Shown piece by piece: positions 18,428 through 26,765 of a DNA stretch of 64,000 nucleotides (positions are counted from its first letter, which is position 1; every line of letters starts with the position of its first letter). The DNA is from Reyranella sp. (GTDB lineage Bacteria > Pseudomonadota > Alphaproteobacteria > Reyranellales > Reyranellaceae): positions 1 through 64,000 of the forward strand of contig NZ_JAFKJN010000027.1 in the NCBI RefSeq assembly GCF_017305915.1, in the 5' to 3' direction. A model generated the notes under the pieces. The model saw nothing but the letters and a program-made list of their open reading frames with translations, was not told where the DNA came from and made no database searches. Both the position numbers and the translations under genes were made by a program.

Positions 18428-19216
18428 ATGTGGACAGACGTCCTCGATCTCAACGAATTCTATGGCAGCACCCTGGGCCAGATGACGGTTCGGTTGCTGC
18501 GGGCCCGCCTGCGCGAGGTGTGGCCCAACGTGCGTGGCGAGACCGTCCTGGGCCTGGGCTATGCCGCCCCCTTCCTGCGGCCGTTCATGGAAGAGGCCCA
18601 GCGGACGATGGCGTTCATGCCGGCCCAGCAGGGCGTGCTGCGCTGGCCGCGCGAGGGCCGCAGCCACACCGCTTTGGTCGACGAGCTCGACCTGCCGCTG
18701 CCCGACCGCTCGGTCGACCGCGTGCTGCTGGTCCATGCCATCGAATGCACCGAGCAGGTACGGCCGTTCCTGCGCGAGATCTGGCGGGTGATGGCCGACG
18801 GCGGCAAGCTGATCACGGTCGCGCCGACCCGCGCCGGCCTGTGGGCCCAGCTCGACCGCTCGCCGTTCTACCAGGGCCATCCCTATTCGCCGGGCCAGGT
18901 GGCCGCGCTGCTGCGCGCCAACATGTTCGCGCCGATGCGCCAGGCGCGCGCGCTGTTCATGCCGCCGACCCATTCGCGGCTGGCGCTGCGCATGGCGCCG
19001 ACCGTCGAGCGCTTCGGCCAGCGCTGGCTCGGCCGCTTCGCCGGCGTCAGCGTCATCGAATCGGGCAAGCAGCTCTATGCCGGCATCGCCGAGCGCCATA
19101 CCCAGCCCGAGCTGGCGGTGGTGCGGCCCAAGCTGCGCATCGCCCATTCGCGCGACACGGCTCGGCTCCCTGGGGCGGCACGAAACAGCAAGGATGGCGA
19201 AGCGCCCGCCTCCTGA
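18428..19216 (+). CDS. Class I SAM-dependent methyltransferase
   Basis: A 262-residue protein with a Methyltransf_11-like core: a degenerate motif I (VLGLGYAAPFL, near 40-50), an acidic strand LDLPLPDRSVDRVLLVHAIE and the post-motif RVMADGGKLITVAPT. The glycine-rich loop is less canonical than in most members. The C-terminal 40 residues are basic and probably disordered. It is divergently paired with gloB, as often seen, but no substrate has been assigned to this family. Confidence 0.8.
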   Translation: MWTDVLDLNEFYGSTLGQMTVRLLRARLREVWPNVRGETVLGLGYAAPFLRPFMEEAQRTMAFMPAQQGVLRWPREGRSHTALVDELDLPLPDRSVDRVLLVHAIECTEQVRPFLREIWRVMADGGKLITVAPTRAGLWAQLDRSPFYQGHPYSPGQVAALLRANMFAPMRQARALFMPPTHSRLALRMAPTVERFGQRWLGRFAGVSVIESGKQLYAGIAERHTQPELAVVRPKLRIAHSRDTARLPGAARNSKDGEAPAS

Positions 19217-19228
19217 TAGTTTCCGCCG

Positions 19229-20161
19229 ATGAGCATCGATCCAAAGGTCATCGCCCTGCTCGGCTTCGGCGAGGCAGGCTCCGCCATCGCGCGGGGTCTC
19301 GCCGCTGAAGGCGGCTGGCGCGGGCCCTCCAAGCCCGGCGACAACGCCCCACGCCGCGTGATCGCCATCGACACCGCGCTCGACAAGGACGCCCGCGGCA
19401 CGGCGCTGGGCAAGGAAGCGCGCCGGCTCGATGTCGCGATTGCCGACCGCTACACCGACGCGCTCTCCGACGCCGACCTGGTGATCTGCGCCGTCCAGGG
19501 CGAGCATGCGCTCTCCGCCGCGACTGCCGCGGCGCCGCTGCTCAAGACGGGCGCGCACTATCTCGACCTCTGCACCGTGACCGGCAAGATGTCGGACGAG
19601 GACCGCGGCGCCATCGAGGCCGGCGGCGGCCGCTACATCGACATCGCGGTGATGGGCGGCTTCTTCAAGTCGGGCATCAAGGCGCCGATGCTGGTTGCGG
19701 GTGACGGCGTCGAGCCGGTGGTCGCCTGGATGAACGCCCACGGCTTCGACGCCAAGGTGCTGGGCGTGCGGCCCGGCAGCGCCTCGTCGGTCAAGATGCT
19801 GCGCTCGGTGATCATGAAGGGCATCGAGGCGCTGGCCGTCGAATCCTTCGTCGCCGCCGAGCGCCAGGGCATCCTGAAAGAGGTCATGGGCTGCCTGGGC
19901 GACGTCGATGCCACGACCTTCTCGGGCTCGCTCGCCATGCTGGCGCAGACCCACATCGTGCATGCCGAGCGGCGCTGGGAAGAAATGGGCCTGGTGGCGC
20001 AGACCCTGCGCGATACCGGCGTCGATCCGCTGATGACGGAGGCGATCGAGAAGAGCCACCGCCGCACCGTGGACGCGCACATCGCACCGGCCGACGGCAA
20101 GGTGCCGCCGCTCGACGAGGCGCTGAAGATCCTCTCCGAGAAGGTCGTCCGTGGACGTTGA
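19229..20161 (+). CDS. NAD(P)-dependent oxidoreductase, 6-phosphogluconate dehydrogenase-like with DUF1932
   Basis: A 310-residue beta-hydroxyacid-dehydrogenase-like protein. The Rossmann motif GFGEAGSA begins at residue 12, and the C-terminal half matches the DUF1932 helical domain (segment PGSASSVKMLRSVIMKGIEAL). Related proteins include phosphogluconate dehydrogenase-like enzymes of unknown substrate. It overlaps the following YbaK-like gene by eleven bases if that gene uses its first GTG. Confidence 0.82.
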   Translation: MSIDPKVIALLGFGEAGSAIARGLAAEGGWRGPSKPGDNAPRRVIAIDTALDKDARGTALGKEARRLDVAIADRYTDALSDADLVICAVQGEHALSAATAAAPLLKTGAHYLDLCTVTGKMSDEDRGAIEAGGGRYIDIAVMGGFFKSGIKAPMLVAGDGVEPVVAWMNAHGFDAKVLGVRPGSASSVKMLRSVIMKGIEALAVESFVAAERQGILKEVMGCLGDVDATTFSGSLAMLAQTHIVHAERRWEEMGLVAQTLRDTGVDPLMTEAIEKSHRRTVDAHIAPADGKVPPLDEALKILSEKVVRGR

Positions 20162-20654
20162 TTCGGTGACGGGGGACGTGTTCGACCGGCTGGTCGCGCT
20201 GCTGACGGACGCCAGGGCGAAGTTCAGGGTCATCGAGCACGCGGCCGAGGGCCGCTCGGAGAAGATCAGCGCGATCCGCGGCAACCGGCCGGAGCAGGCG
20301 GCCAAGGCGATGGTGCTCGACGTGCGCGGCGGCGGGGGCGGCCGGCGCAGCGTGCTCGCCATCCTGCCGGGCAACCGCAAGCTCGACTTCAATGCCGTCG
20401 CTACCCTGTTCGAGGCGCGCAAGTGCGGCTTCGCAAGCCCTGGATCGGCGCAGGCCCTCACCGGTTGTGCGATGGGCGCGGTGCCTCCGTTTTCCCTCAA
20501 TCCCGAGCTAAACATCGTGGTCGACGAGGATCTGCTCGCCAATGCCACGCTGTTCTTCAATGCCGGCCGGCTCGACCGCTCGATGGAGCTCGACACCCAG
20601 GACTGGCTCGCCGTCGCCCGGCCGCGTGTGGCGAAGATCGCCTCGGACTCCTGA
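20151..20654 (+). CDS. YbaK/EbsC-type aminoacyl-tRNA deacylase
   Basis: A 167-residue protein of the YbaK/ProXp editing superfamily, which hydrolyses mischarged aminoacyl-tRNAs. The domain covers nearly the whole protein; recognisable parts are the lysine-containing QAAKAMVLDV strand and the GCAMGAVPPF loop. The start is a GTG at 20151 or, just after the upstream stop codon, a GTG at 20166. Which amino acid or tRNA it edits cannot be told. Confidence 0.75.
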   Translation: MDVDSVTGDVFDRLVALLTDARAKFRVIEHAAEGRSEKISAIRGNRPEQAAKAMVLDVRGGGGGRRSVLAILPGNRKLDFNAVATLFEARKCGFASPGSAQALTGCAMGAVPPFSLNPELNIVVDEDLLANATLFFNAGRLDRSMELDTQDWLAVARPRVAKIASDS

Positions 20655-20666
20655 GGAGGCATTGCC

Positions 20667-21389
20667 ATGAAGAACTGGGCCCGCGAGCTCCGATCCGTCG
20701 CGGTGGCGCTCGGCTGCGTGCTGCTGGTGCGCACGGTGGTGGCCGAGCCGTACAGCGTGCCGTCGGGCTCGATGGTGCCGACCCTGCTGGTCGGCGACGA
20801 ATTGATCGGCGCCAAGTTCGCCTACGGCTACGGCAAGTATTCCTCGCCGATCGGCCTGCTGCCCGACTTTACCGGGCGGCTGTTCGACCGGCCGCCGGAG
20901 CGCGGCGACGTCGTGGTGTTCCGCCTGCCGCGCGATCCGTCGCAGACCTACGTCAAGCGCCTGATCGGCCTGCCCGGCGACCGCATCCAGATGAAACAGG
21001 GCCGGCTCTATATCAACGACGCGCTGGTGCCGCGGCGCAAGGTCGGCGCCTACGGCGACGATTCGCTCTATGTCGAGACGCTGCCGATATCGGGTGGGGG
21101 CGGGCATGAGCACGAGATCGTCGAGATCTCCGACAGCGAGCGGCAGGATGACACGCCGGTCTTCACCGTGCCGGCCGGCCACTACTTCATGATGGGCGAC
21201 AACCGCGACAACTCGCTCGACAGCCGAGTCGCGGCCGAGCGCGGCGGCGTCGGCTTCGTGCCGGAGGAGAACCTGGTGGCGCGCGCCGACCGGCTGCTGC
21301 TGTCGCGCGACACCTCGGTCGGCTGGCTCGACGTCGCCGAATGGCCGCACGCCTTCCGGCTGGCCCGCTTCCTCGGCCGCATCGAGTGA
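20667..21389 (+). CDS. lepB: Signal peptidase I
   Basis: A 240-residue type I signal peptidase. One N-terminal membrane helix (about 9-26) is followed by the PSGSMVPTL box with the nucleophile Ser35. The general base is Lys97 in YVKRLIGLPGD, and the GDNRDNSLDSR box lies in the C-terminal part. It cleaves signal peptides on the periplasmic face of the inner membrane. The ribosome-binding sequence GGAGG lies nine bases upstream. Its stop overlaps the next ATG by one base (TGATG). Confidence 0.95.
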   Translation: MKNWARELRSVAVALGCVLLVRTVVAEPYSVPSGSMVPTLLVGDELIGAKFAYGYGKYSSPIGLLPDFTGRLFDRPPERGDVVVFRLPRDPSQTYVKRLIGLPGDRIQMKQGRLYINDALVPRRKVGAYGDDSLYVETLPISGGGGHEHEIVEISDSERQDDTPVFTVPAGHYFMMGDNRDNSLDSRVAAERGGVGFVPEENLVARADRLLLSRDTSVGWLDVAEWPHAFRLARFLGRIE

Positions 21390-21829
21390 TGACGGACTGG
21401 CGTTTCGGCACGGCCGGCGAGGCCGACTTCGAACCGCTGCTCGCGATCCGCATCGACGTGATGCGCGAGCATCTCGAGCGGGTGTTCCGCTACAAGCCCT
21501 CGCGCGCGCGGCGCATCTTCCGCGAGCACTTCGCCGAGCCCGGCCTGCGCACCATCCTGGTCGACGGCGCGCTCGCGGGCTGCGTCGGCTTCCGCATCGG
21601 CACCGACGAGATCAAGCTCGATTCTTTCTATCTCCACCGCCGCTTCCACAACTCCGGCCTCGGCACGACCATCCTCAAGGTCCTGTTCGCCGAAGCCGAT
21701 GCCGTCTGCCTGCCGATCCGCCTCGGGGTGCTCAACGGCAGCAAGGCCGACCGATTTTACCTGCGCCACGGTTTCGTGAAGCTCAGCGAGGACGCGATCG
21801 AAGGCCAGTACGAGCGGCCGGCGCCCTGA
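21389..21829 (+). CDS. GNAT-family acetyltransferase
   Basis: A 146-residue GNAT protein. The acetyl-CoA loop region is HRRFHNSGLGTTILK and the C-terminal NGSKADRFYLRHGFVKL matches the usual GNAT end. The ATG overlaps the lepB stop codon, so expression is coupled to signal peptidase. The substrate is unknown. Confidence 0.85.
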   Translation: MTDWRFGTAGEADFEPLLAIRIDVMREHLERVFRYKPSRARRIFREHFAEPGLRTILVDGALAGCVGFRIGTDEIKLDSFYLHRRFHNSGLGTTILKVLFAEADAVCLPIRLGVLNGSKADRFYLRHGFVKLSEDAIEGQYERPAP

Positions 21830-21881
21830 TAGCGCGCGCGCCTCGGCAGATTTCATTGTCAGCGGCGATCGAGGCCTGCGT

Positions 21882-22490
21882 TCAGTCCCGGCGCAGCATG
21901 AACACCGCCTGCTCGCCGAACAGGTTGGCGAGCAAGGGCGGCATGTGGATGCGGCGGCTGTTGCGGTTCAGCACCACGGCGCGCTCGACGCGCACGCCCA
22001 TGTCGCGGCACAGCGCGCGGAAGTCGTCGATGCTGCAGAGATGGATGTTGGGCGTGTCGTACCACTTGAAGGGCAGCGATGGCGTCTCGGGCATGCGGCC
22101 GCCGAACACCAGTCGCAGCCGCACCTGCCAGTGCGCGAAGTTGGGGAACGATACGATCGCCCGCTTGCCGACCCGCAGCATCTGCTTCAGCACCGCGCGC
22201 GGCTCGCGCGTCGCCTGCAGGGTCTGGCTCAGGATCACGTAGTCGAAGGCATCGTCGGGGTAGTCGCCGAGGTCGGTGTCGGCGTCGCCCTGGATCACCG
22301 ACAGGCCGTTGGCGACGCAGGCATTCACGCCGGCCTGGCTGAGCTCCATGCCGCGCGCATCGACGCGCTTGAAGTTCACCAGATAGGCGAGCAGCGAGCC
22401 ATCGCCGCAGCCGACATCGAGCGCGCGGCCGCCCGGCTCGACCATGTCGGCGATCAGCTGCAGGTCGACGCGGATCGGGTTGGCGCTCAC
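21882..22490 (-). CDS. metW: Methionine biosynthesis protein MetW
   Basis: A 202-residue class I methyltransferase-fold protein with motif I ALDVGCGDGSLL near residues 23-34. MetW works with MetX in the homoserine acylation step of alphaproteobacterial methionine synthesis. The start is a GTG at 22490 that overlaps the metX stop by four bases (GTGA). Transcription is expected to come through metX and therefore to be under the SAM-II riboswitch. Confidence 0.93.
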   Translation of the reverse strand: MSANPIRVDLQLIADMVEPGGRALDVGCGDGSLLAYLVNFKRVDARGMELSQAGVNACVANGLSVIQGDADTDLGDYPDDAFDYVILSQTLQATREPRAVLKQMLRVGKRAIVSFPNFAHWQVRLRLVFGGRMPETPSLPFKWYDTPNIHLCSIDDFRALCRDMGVRVERAVVLNRNSRRIHMPPLLANLFGEQAVFMLRRD

Positions 22491-23665
22491 TTGAGGCCCC
22501 CTGTCAGTCCTCTGGCATGGGCAGCGCCCTGCAGGAAGCCCGAGAGCGTGCGGAACATCTCCGGCTCGTCGAGCAGGAAGGCGTCGTGGCCCTTGTCGGT
22601 CTCGACCTCGACGAACGAGACGTTGGCGGCGGCGGCGTTCAGCGCATGCACGATCTCGCGGCTCTCGCGCGTCGGGAACAGCCAGTCCGACGTGAACGAC
22701 ACCAGGCAGAAGCGCGTCGGCGAACCCTTGAAGGCATTGGCCAGCACGCCGCCATGGGCGCGCGCCAGATCGAAGTAGTCCATGGCGCGAGTGATGTAGA
22801 GGTAGCTGTTGGCGTCGAAGCGGTCGACGAAGGTCGAGCCCTGGTGGCGCAGGTAGCTCTCCACCTGGAAGTCGGCGTCGAAGCCGAAGCCGAGGGCGTC
22901 GCGGTTCTGCAGCGACCGGCCGAACTTGCGCTGCAGCGCCTGCTCGGAAAGGTAGGTGATGTGCGCGGTCATGCGCGCCACGGCCAGGCCGCGCGACGGG
23001 TTGGTGCCGTGCAGGCGGTAGTCGCCGCCCTTCCAGTCGGGGTCGGCCATGATCGCCTGCCGGCCGACCTCGTGAAACGCGATGTTCTGCGCCGAATGAT
23101 GTTCGGCGCAGGCGATCGGCACGGCGGAGAAGACGCGGCGCGGATAGGTCGCCGCCCATTCCAGCACCTGCATGCCGCCCATCGAGCCGCCGATCACGCA
23201 GAACAGGTCGGGAATGCCGAGATGGTCGAGCAGGGCCGCCTGGGCCCGCACCATGTCGCCGATCGTCACCACCGGGAAGCGCAGATTCCACGGCTGGTTG
23301 CTGTCGGGATCCCGGGCCGACGGGCCGGTCGTGCCCATGCAGTGGCCGAGCACGTTGATGCAGATGATGAAGTAGCGTGCCGGGTCAAGCACCTTGCCCG
23401 GGCCGACCAGGCTGTCCCACCAGCCCTCCTTGCCGGTCACCGGATGGCTCTCGCCGACGAACTGGTCGCAGGTCAGCGGGTGGCAGATCAGCACCGCGTT
23501 CGACTTGTCCGCATCGAGCTGGCCGTAGGTCTGGTACGCCACGCGATAGGGGCCGAGCTCGACGCCGCAATCGAGGCGCAGCGGCCGGTCGACACCCAGG
23601 ACCGCGTGGCGGCACTGGGCGAGCGCCTTGCGTTCGGCTTCGGTCAGGTCCTCGAGCACGCTCAC
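22487..23665 (-). CDS. metX: Homoserine O-acyltransferase (MetX family)
   Basis: A 392-residue alpha/beta hydrolase-fold enzyme that acylates homoserine at the entry to methionine synthesis. The nucleophile motif GGSMGG gives Ser161. The catalytic His lies in the C-terminal DKGHDAF segment. I place the start at the GTG at 23665, six bases after a GGAG ribosome-binding site. An ATG at 23719 would translate through a terminator-like hairpin in the leader and is rejected. Regulation by the SAM-II element upstream is strongly implied. Whether the donor is acetyl- or succinyl-CoA cannot be read by eye. Confidence 0.94.
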   Translation of the reverse strand: MSVLEDLTEAERKALAQCRHAVLGVDRPLRLDCGVELGPYRVAYQTYGQLDADKSNAVLICHPLTCDQFVGESHPVTGKEGWWDSLVGPGKVLDPARYFIICINVLGHCMGTTGPSARDPDSNQPWNLRFPVVTIGDMVRAQAALLDHLGIPDLFCVIGGSMGGMQVLEWAATYPRRVFSAVPIACAEHHSAQNIAFHEVGRQAIMADPDWKGGDYRLHGTNPSRGLAVARMTAHITYLSEQALQRKFGRSLQNRDALGFGFDADFQVESYLRHQGSTFVDRFDANSYLYITRAMDYFDLARAHGGVLANAFKGSPTRFCLVSFTSDWLFPTRESREIVHALNAAAANVSFVEVETDKGHDAFLLDEPEMFRTLSGFLQGAAHARGLTGGLK

Positions 23666-23679
23666 GCTTCGCTCCAACG

Positions 23680-23711
23680 AAAAGCCCCCGACTGGCAGGA
23701 CGGGGGCTTTT
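23680..23711 (-). terminator. Intrinsic terminator-like hairpin in the metX leader
   Basis: Perfect 11-base arms (plus strand AAAAGCCCCCG at 23680-23690 and CGGGGGCTTTT at 23701-23711) enclose a 10-base loop. On the metX transcript it lies between the SAM-II element and the start codon and ends in a short U run. The position suggests an attenuator or a roadblock controlled by the riboswitch. Confidence 0.7.
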
Positions 23712-23718
23712 TCGAGCA

Positions 23719-23776
23719 CTCCGACCTTTTAGCGGGATTTACGTGGCCGCAAGCCGGTCGGCTCAAATTCCACGGA
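23719..23776 (-). promoter_or_regulatory. SAM-II riboswitch ahead of metX-metW
   Basis: On the minus strand the order is CGTGG (23774-23770), GAATTTGAG, CCGACC (23761-23756), GGCTTGCGG, CCACG (23746-23742), TAAATCCCGCTAAAA and GGTCGG (23726-23721). CGTGG pairs with CCACG and CCGACC with GGTCGG. The two helices interleave, which is the H-type pseudoknot of the SAM-II class. The conserved CTTGC and CGCTAAA elements are present. SAM binding would be expected to lower metX-metW expression. Known SAM-II elements are largely alphaproteobacterial. Confidence 0.88.
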
Positions 23777-23880
23777 GCGTTATGCTCGGCTGCTTCTATA
23801 CGGGCGCTACGGGGCGAGCGCAAGCGTCGCGCTGGTTTGCCTTTACGCACCGCCACCCGGCGTAGTATCCGCGACGCTCC

Positions 23881-24726
23881 ATGGATGCCCCCAGACTGAA
23901 TGCGTTGCGGCAGGAAATCGACTCGATCGATGGCGACCTGCATGGCCTGATCCGCCGCCGCGCCGCGCTGGTCGGCGAGATCACCGCATCCAAGCCGGCC
24001 GGCGGCCTGGCGCTCAGGCCCGGCCGCGAAGCGCAGATCATGCGCACGCGGCTGGCGACGCACGACGGCGGCTTTCCCGCCGCCGCGGTCTATCGCATGT
24101 GGCGCGAGATGATGAGCGCCTTCTCGCTGATGCAGACGCCCAACCTCAAGGTCGCGGTCTGCCGCCCGGCCGACCAGCCGGGCTACTGGGATCTGGCGCG
24201 CGATCACTTCGGCTGCCAGGTGCCGATGGTCGGCTACGAATCGCCGGCCCAGGTATTGGCCGAGGTGCGCGCCCAGCCGACCACCCTCGGCGTGGTGCCG
24301 GCGCCGATCGAGGCCGATTCGGCACCGTGGTGGCCGCTGCTCGCCGGCCGCGATCCGACCCTGCCCAACGTGGTGGCACGCCTGCCGTTCCTGGTGATGC
24401 CCAATGCGCGCGCCCGCGGCATCACCGCCCTGGTGCTGGCCCGCATCGAGCCCGAGGACAGCGGCGACGACCGCGCGCTGGTCTCGCTCGAATCCGAGCA
24501 GGGCTTCAGTCGCGACCGCCTTTCCGCCGCCCTGGCCAAGGCCGGGCTGCCGCCCTACGCCTCGGCTATGGACCAGGTGGTGGCCGGCGTGCATCACTAC
24601 CTGTTCGAGCTGCCGGGCGTGATCGTCGATGCCGATCCGCGCCTGCGCGCGCTCGAGCAAACCCTGGCGCTGCAGCGTGGCACGGTCGCCACGATCGGCG
24701 CCTATGCCGTGCCCGCACGGCCCTGA
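23881..24726 (+). CDS. Chorismate mutase (AroQ) with a degenerate prephenate-dehydratase/ACT-like C-terminus
   Basis: A 281-residue protein. The first 90 residues match an AroQ chorismate mutase: a helical MDAPRLNALRQEIDSID start, a RRRAALVGEI helix and an arginine/lysine-rich active site. Residues 95-281 resemble a reduced prephenate dehydratase plus ACT arrangement. The usual Thr-Arg-Phe catalytic motif of dehydratases is not visible, so only the mutase activity is predicted. It begins a chorismate mutase-hisC-tyrC run and may feed prephenate to the TyrC protein. Confidence 0.8.
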   Translation: MDAPRLNALRQEIDSIDGDLHGLIRRRAALVGEITASKPAGGLALRPGREAQIMRTRLATHDGGFPAAAVYRMWREMMSAFSLMQTPNLKVAVCRPADQPGYWDLARDHFGCQVPMVGYESPAQVLAEVRAQPTTLGVVPAPIEADSAPWWPLLAGRDPTLPNVVARLPFLVMPNARARGITALVLARIEPEDSGDDRALVSLESEQGFSRDRLSAALAKAGLPPYASAMDQVVAGVHHYLFELPGVIVDADPRLRALEQTLALQRGTVATIGAYAVPARP

Positions 24727-24750
24727 CCAGGCGTTCAAACGGAGAGTGTC

Positions 24751-25842
24751 ATGAGCGCGCTCACCCCGCGTCCCGGCATCATGAAGATTTCGCCCTACGT
24801 GCCGGGCAAGGATTCGGTCGACGGCAAGGAGCCGATCGCCAAGCTGTCGTCCAACGAGGGCGCGCTGGGCCCCTCGCCCAAGGCGATGGCCGCCTACGCC
24901 AAGGCGGCGGCCGAGCTGCACCGCTATCCCGACGGCGCGACCGAGAAGCTGCGCCAGGCGATCGGCCGACACTACGGCCTCGATGCCAATCGCATCATCT
25001 GCGGCTCGGGCTCCGATGAGCTTCTGAACCTGCTGGTGCGTGCCTACTGCGGTCCGGGCGACGAGCTGCTGTACAGCCAGTACGGCTTCCTGATGTATCC
25101 GATCAACGCGCTCGGCGTCGGGGCGACGCCGGTCGCCGCGCCGGAGAAGGATTACCGCGCCGACGTCGATGCGATGCTGGCCAAGGTCACCGACAAGACC
25201 CGCGTGGTCTGCCTTGCCAACCCCAACAATCCGACCGGCTCCTACGTCACCAAGGACGACGTGCGCCGCCTGCAGGCGGGCCTGCCGAAGACCGTGCTGC
25301 TGGTGATCGACGCGGCCTACGCCGAATACGTCAGCAGGAACGACTACGAATCGGGCGTCGAGCTGGTCGACCAGGCCGAGAACGTGGTGATGACCCGCAC
25401 CTTCTCGAAGATCTACGGCATGGGCGGCCTGCGGCTCGGCTGGATGTATGCCTCGGCCACTGTCACCGACGTGATCAGCCGCCTGCGCCAGCCGTTCAAC
25501 GTCAACCTCGCGGCGCAGATCGCCGGCATCGCGGCGCTCGAGGACATCGCCCATACCGATGCCAGCCGCACCAACAACGACATCTGGCTGCCGTGGCTTT
25601 CCGCCGAGACGGCCAAGCTCGACCTGAAGCCGCTGCCCAGCGTCGGCAACTTCCTCACCGTCGGCTTCGGCTCGAAGGAGCGCGCCGCGGCCGCCAACGA
25701 CTGGCTGATGAACGACGGCCTGATCCCGCGCATGATCGCGGGCTACGGCCTGCCCGAGCATCTGCGCATCACCATCGGCACCGAGGCCGAGGTCAAGGCA
25801 GTGCAGGCCTCGCTCGCCCGCTTCGTCGCCCAGGCCCAGTGA
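24751..25842 (+). CDS. hisC: Histidinol-phosphate / aromatic aminotransferase HisC
   Basis: A 363-residue class I/II PLP aminotransferase. The Schiff-base lysine is Lys220 in TFSKIYGMGGLRLGW, and the NPNNPTG motif lies near 158-164. The SSNEGALG N-terminal segment is typical of HisC. It sits between chorismate mutase and prephenate dehydrogenase, so a dual role in histidine and in tyrosine/phenylalanine synthesis is likely, as in several alphaproteobacteria. Ribosome-binding sequence GGAGAG is eight bases upstream. It directly abuts tyrC. Confidence 0.93.
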   Translation: MSALTPRPGIMKISPYVPGKDSVDGKEPIAKLSSNEGALGPSPKAMAAYAKAAAELHRYPDGATEKLRQAIGRHYGLDANRIICGSGSDELLNLLVRAYCGPGDELLYSQYGFLMYPINALGVGATPVAAPEKDYRADVDAMLAKVTDKTRVVCLANPNNPTGSYVTKDDVRRLQAGLPKTVLLVIDAAYAEYVSRNDYESGVELVDQAENVVMTRTFSKIYGMGGLRLGWMYASATVTDVISRLRQPFNVNLAAQIAGIAALEDIAHTDASRTNNDIWLPWLSAETAKLDLKPLPSVGNFLTVGFGSKERAAAANDWLMNDGLIPRMIAGYGLPEHLRITIGTEAEVKAVQASLARFVAQAQ

Positions 25843-26727
25843 ATGACTGAGCCGATGTTCGACAAGATCGCGCTGATCGGCATCGGCCTGATCGGCGGCT
25901 CGATCGCGCTCGAGGCGCGCAAACGCGGCCTCGCCAAGACCATCGTCGCTGCGACCCGCAGCCCCGAGACCGCGCAGAAGGCCAACGAGCTGAAGCTCGC
26001 CGATCACTGCGGCATCGATCTCGCGGCGGCGGCCAGGGACGCCGACCTGGTGATCGTGTGCACGCCGGTCGGCGCCTGCGGCGCCGCGGCCCAGGCGATC
26101 GCACCGGCGCTCAAGCCGGGCTGCATCGTCTCCGATGTCGGCTCGGTGAAGCAGACGGTCATCGCCGACATGGCGCCGCACATCCCGGAGGGCGTGCATT
26201 TCGTGCCGGCCCATCCGGTCGCCGGCACCGAGAATTCCGGCCCCGAAGCCGCGCTGCTCGACCTGTTCGAGGGCCGCTGGTGTATCCTGACACCGCTGCC
26301 CGGCGTCGATCCCGCCGCGGCCGACAAGCTCGAGGCCTTCTGGAAGGCGCTGGGCAGCGAGGTCAACCGGCTCGATCCCGCGAACCACGACCGCATCCTC
26401 GCCATCACCTCGCACCTGCCGCACCTGATCGCCTACAGCATCGTCGGCACCGCCGACGATCTCGGCGGCCATCTCAACAGCGAGGTACTGAAGTACGCCG
26501 CCGGCGGCTTCCGCGACTTCACCCGCATCGCGGCGTCCGATCCGACGATGTGGCGCGACGTCTTCATGAACAACAAGGAAGCCGTCCTCGAGGTGCTGCA
26601 GCGCTTCCAGGAAGACCTGTTCTACCTGCAGCGCGCGATCCGCTGGGGCGAAGGCGACAAGCTGTTCGAGCTGTTCAACCGCACCCGCGAGATCCGCCGC
26701 GCGCTGATCCATCTCCACCAGGCGTGA
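25843..26727 (+). CDS. tyrC: Prephenate / arogenate dehydrogenase
   Basis: A 294-residue TyrA-family dehydrogenase. The NAD(P) motif GIGLIGGS is at 13-20, and the active-site HPVAGTENSG and SHLPHLIAYS segments are present. It carries out the oxidative decarboxylation that leads to tyrosine. With HisC as the aminotransferase, either the prephenate or the arogenate route is possible. Its ATG follows the hisC stop codon immediately. Confidence 0.92.
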   Translation: MTEPMFDKIALIGIGLIGGSIALEARKRGLAKTIVAATRSPETAQKANELKLADHCGIDLAAAARDADLVIVCTPVGACGAAAQAIAPALKPGCIVSDVGSVKQTVIADMAPHIPEGVHFVPAHPVAGTENSGPEAALLDLFEGRWCILTPLPGVDPAAADKLEAFWKALGSEVNRLDPANHDRILAITSHLPHLIAYSIVGTADDLGGHLNSEVLKYAAGGFRDFTRIAASDPTMWRDVFMNNKEAVLEVLQRFQEDLFYLQRAIRWGEGDKLFELFNRTREIRRALIHLHQA

Positions 26728-26765
26728 TACTCGTCGCCCCGAACGAAGCCGACGGGCCTTCTCAT

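Noticed and set aside
23666..23719. ATG start of metX at 23719
   Set aside because: It would translate through the leader hairpin and lacks a ribosome-binding site; the GTG at 23665 has one.
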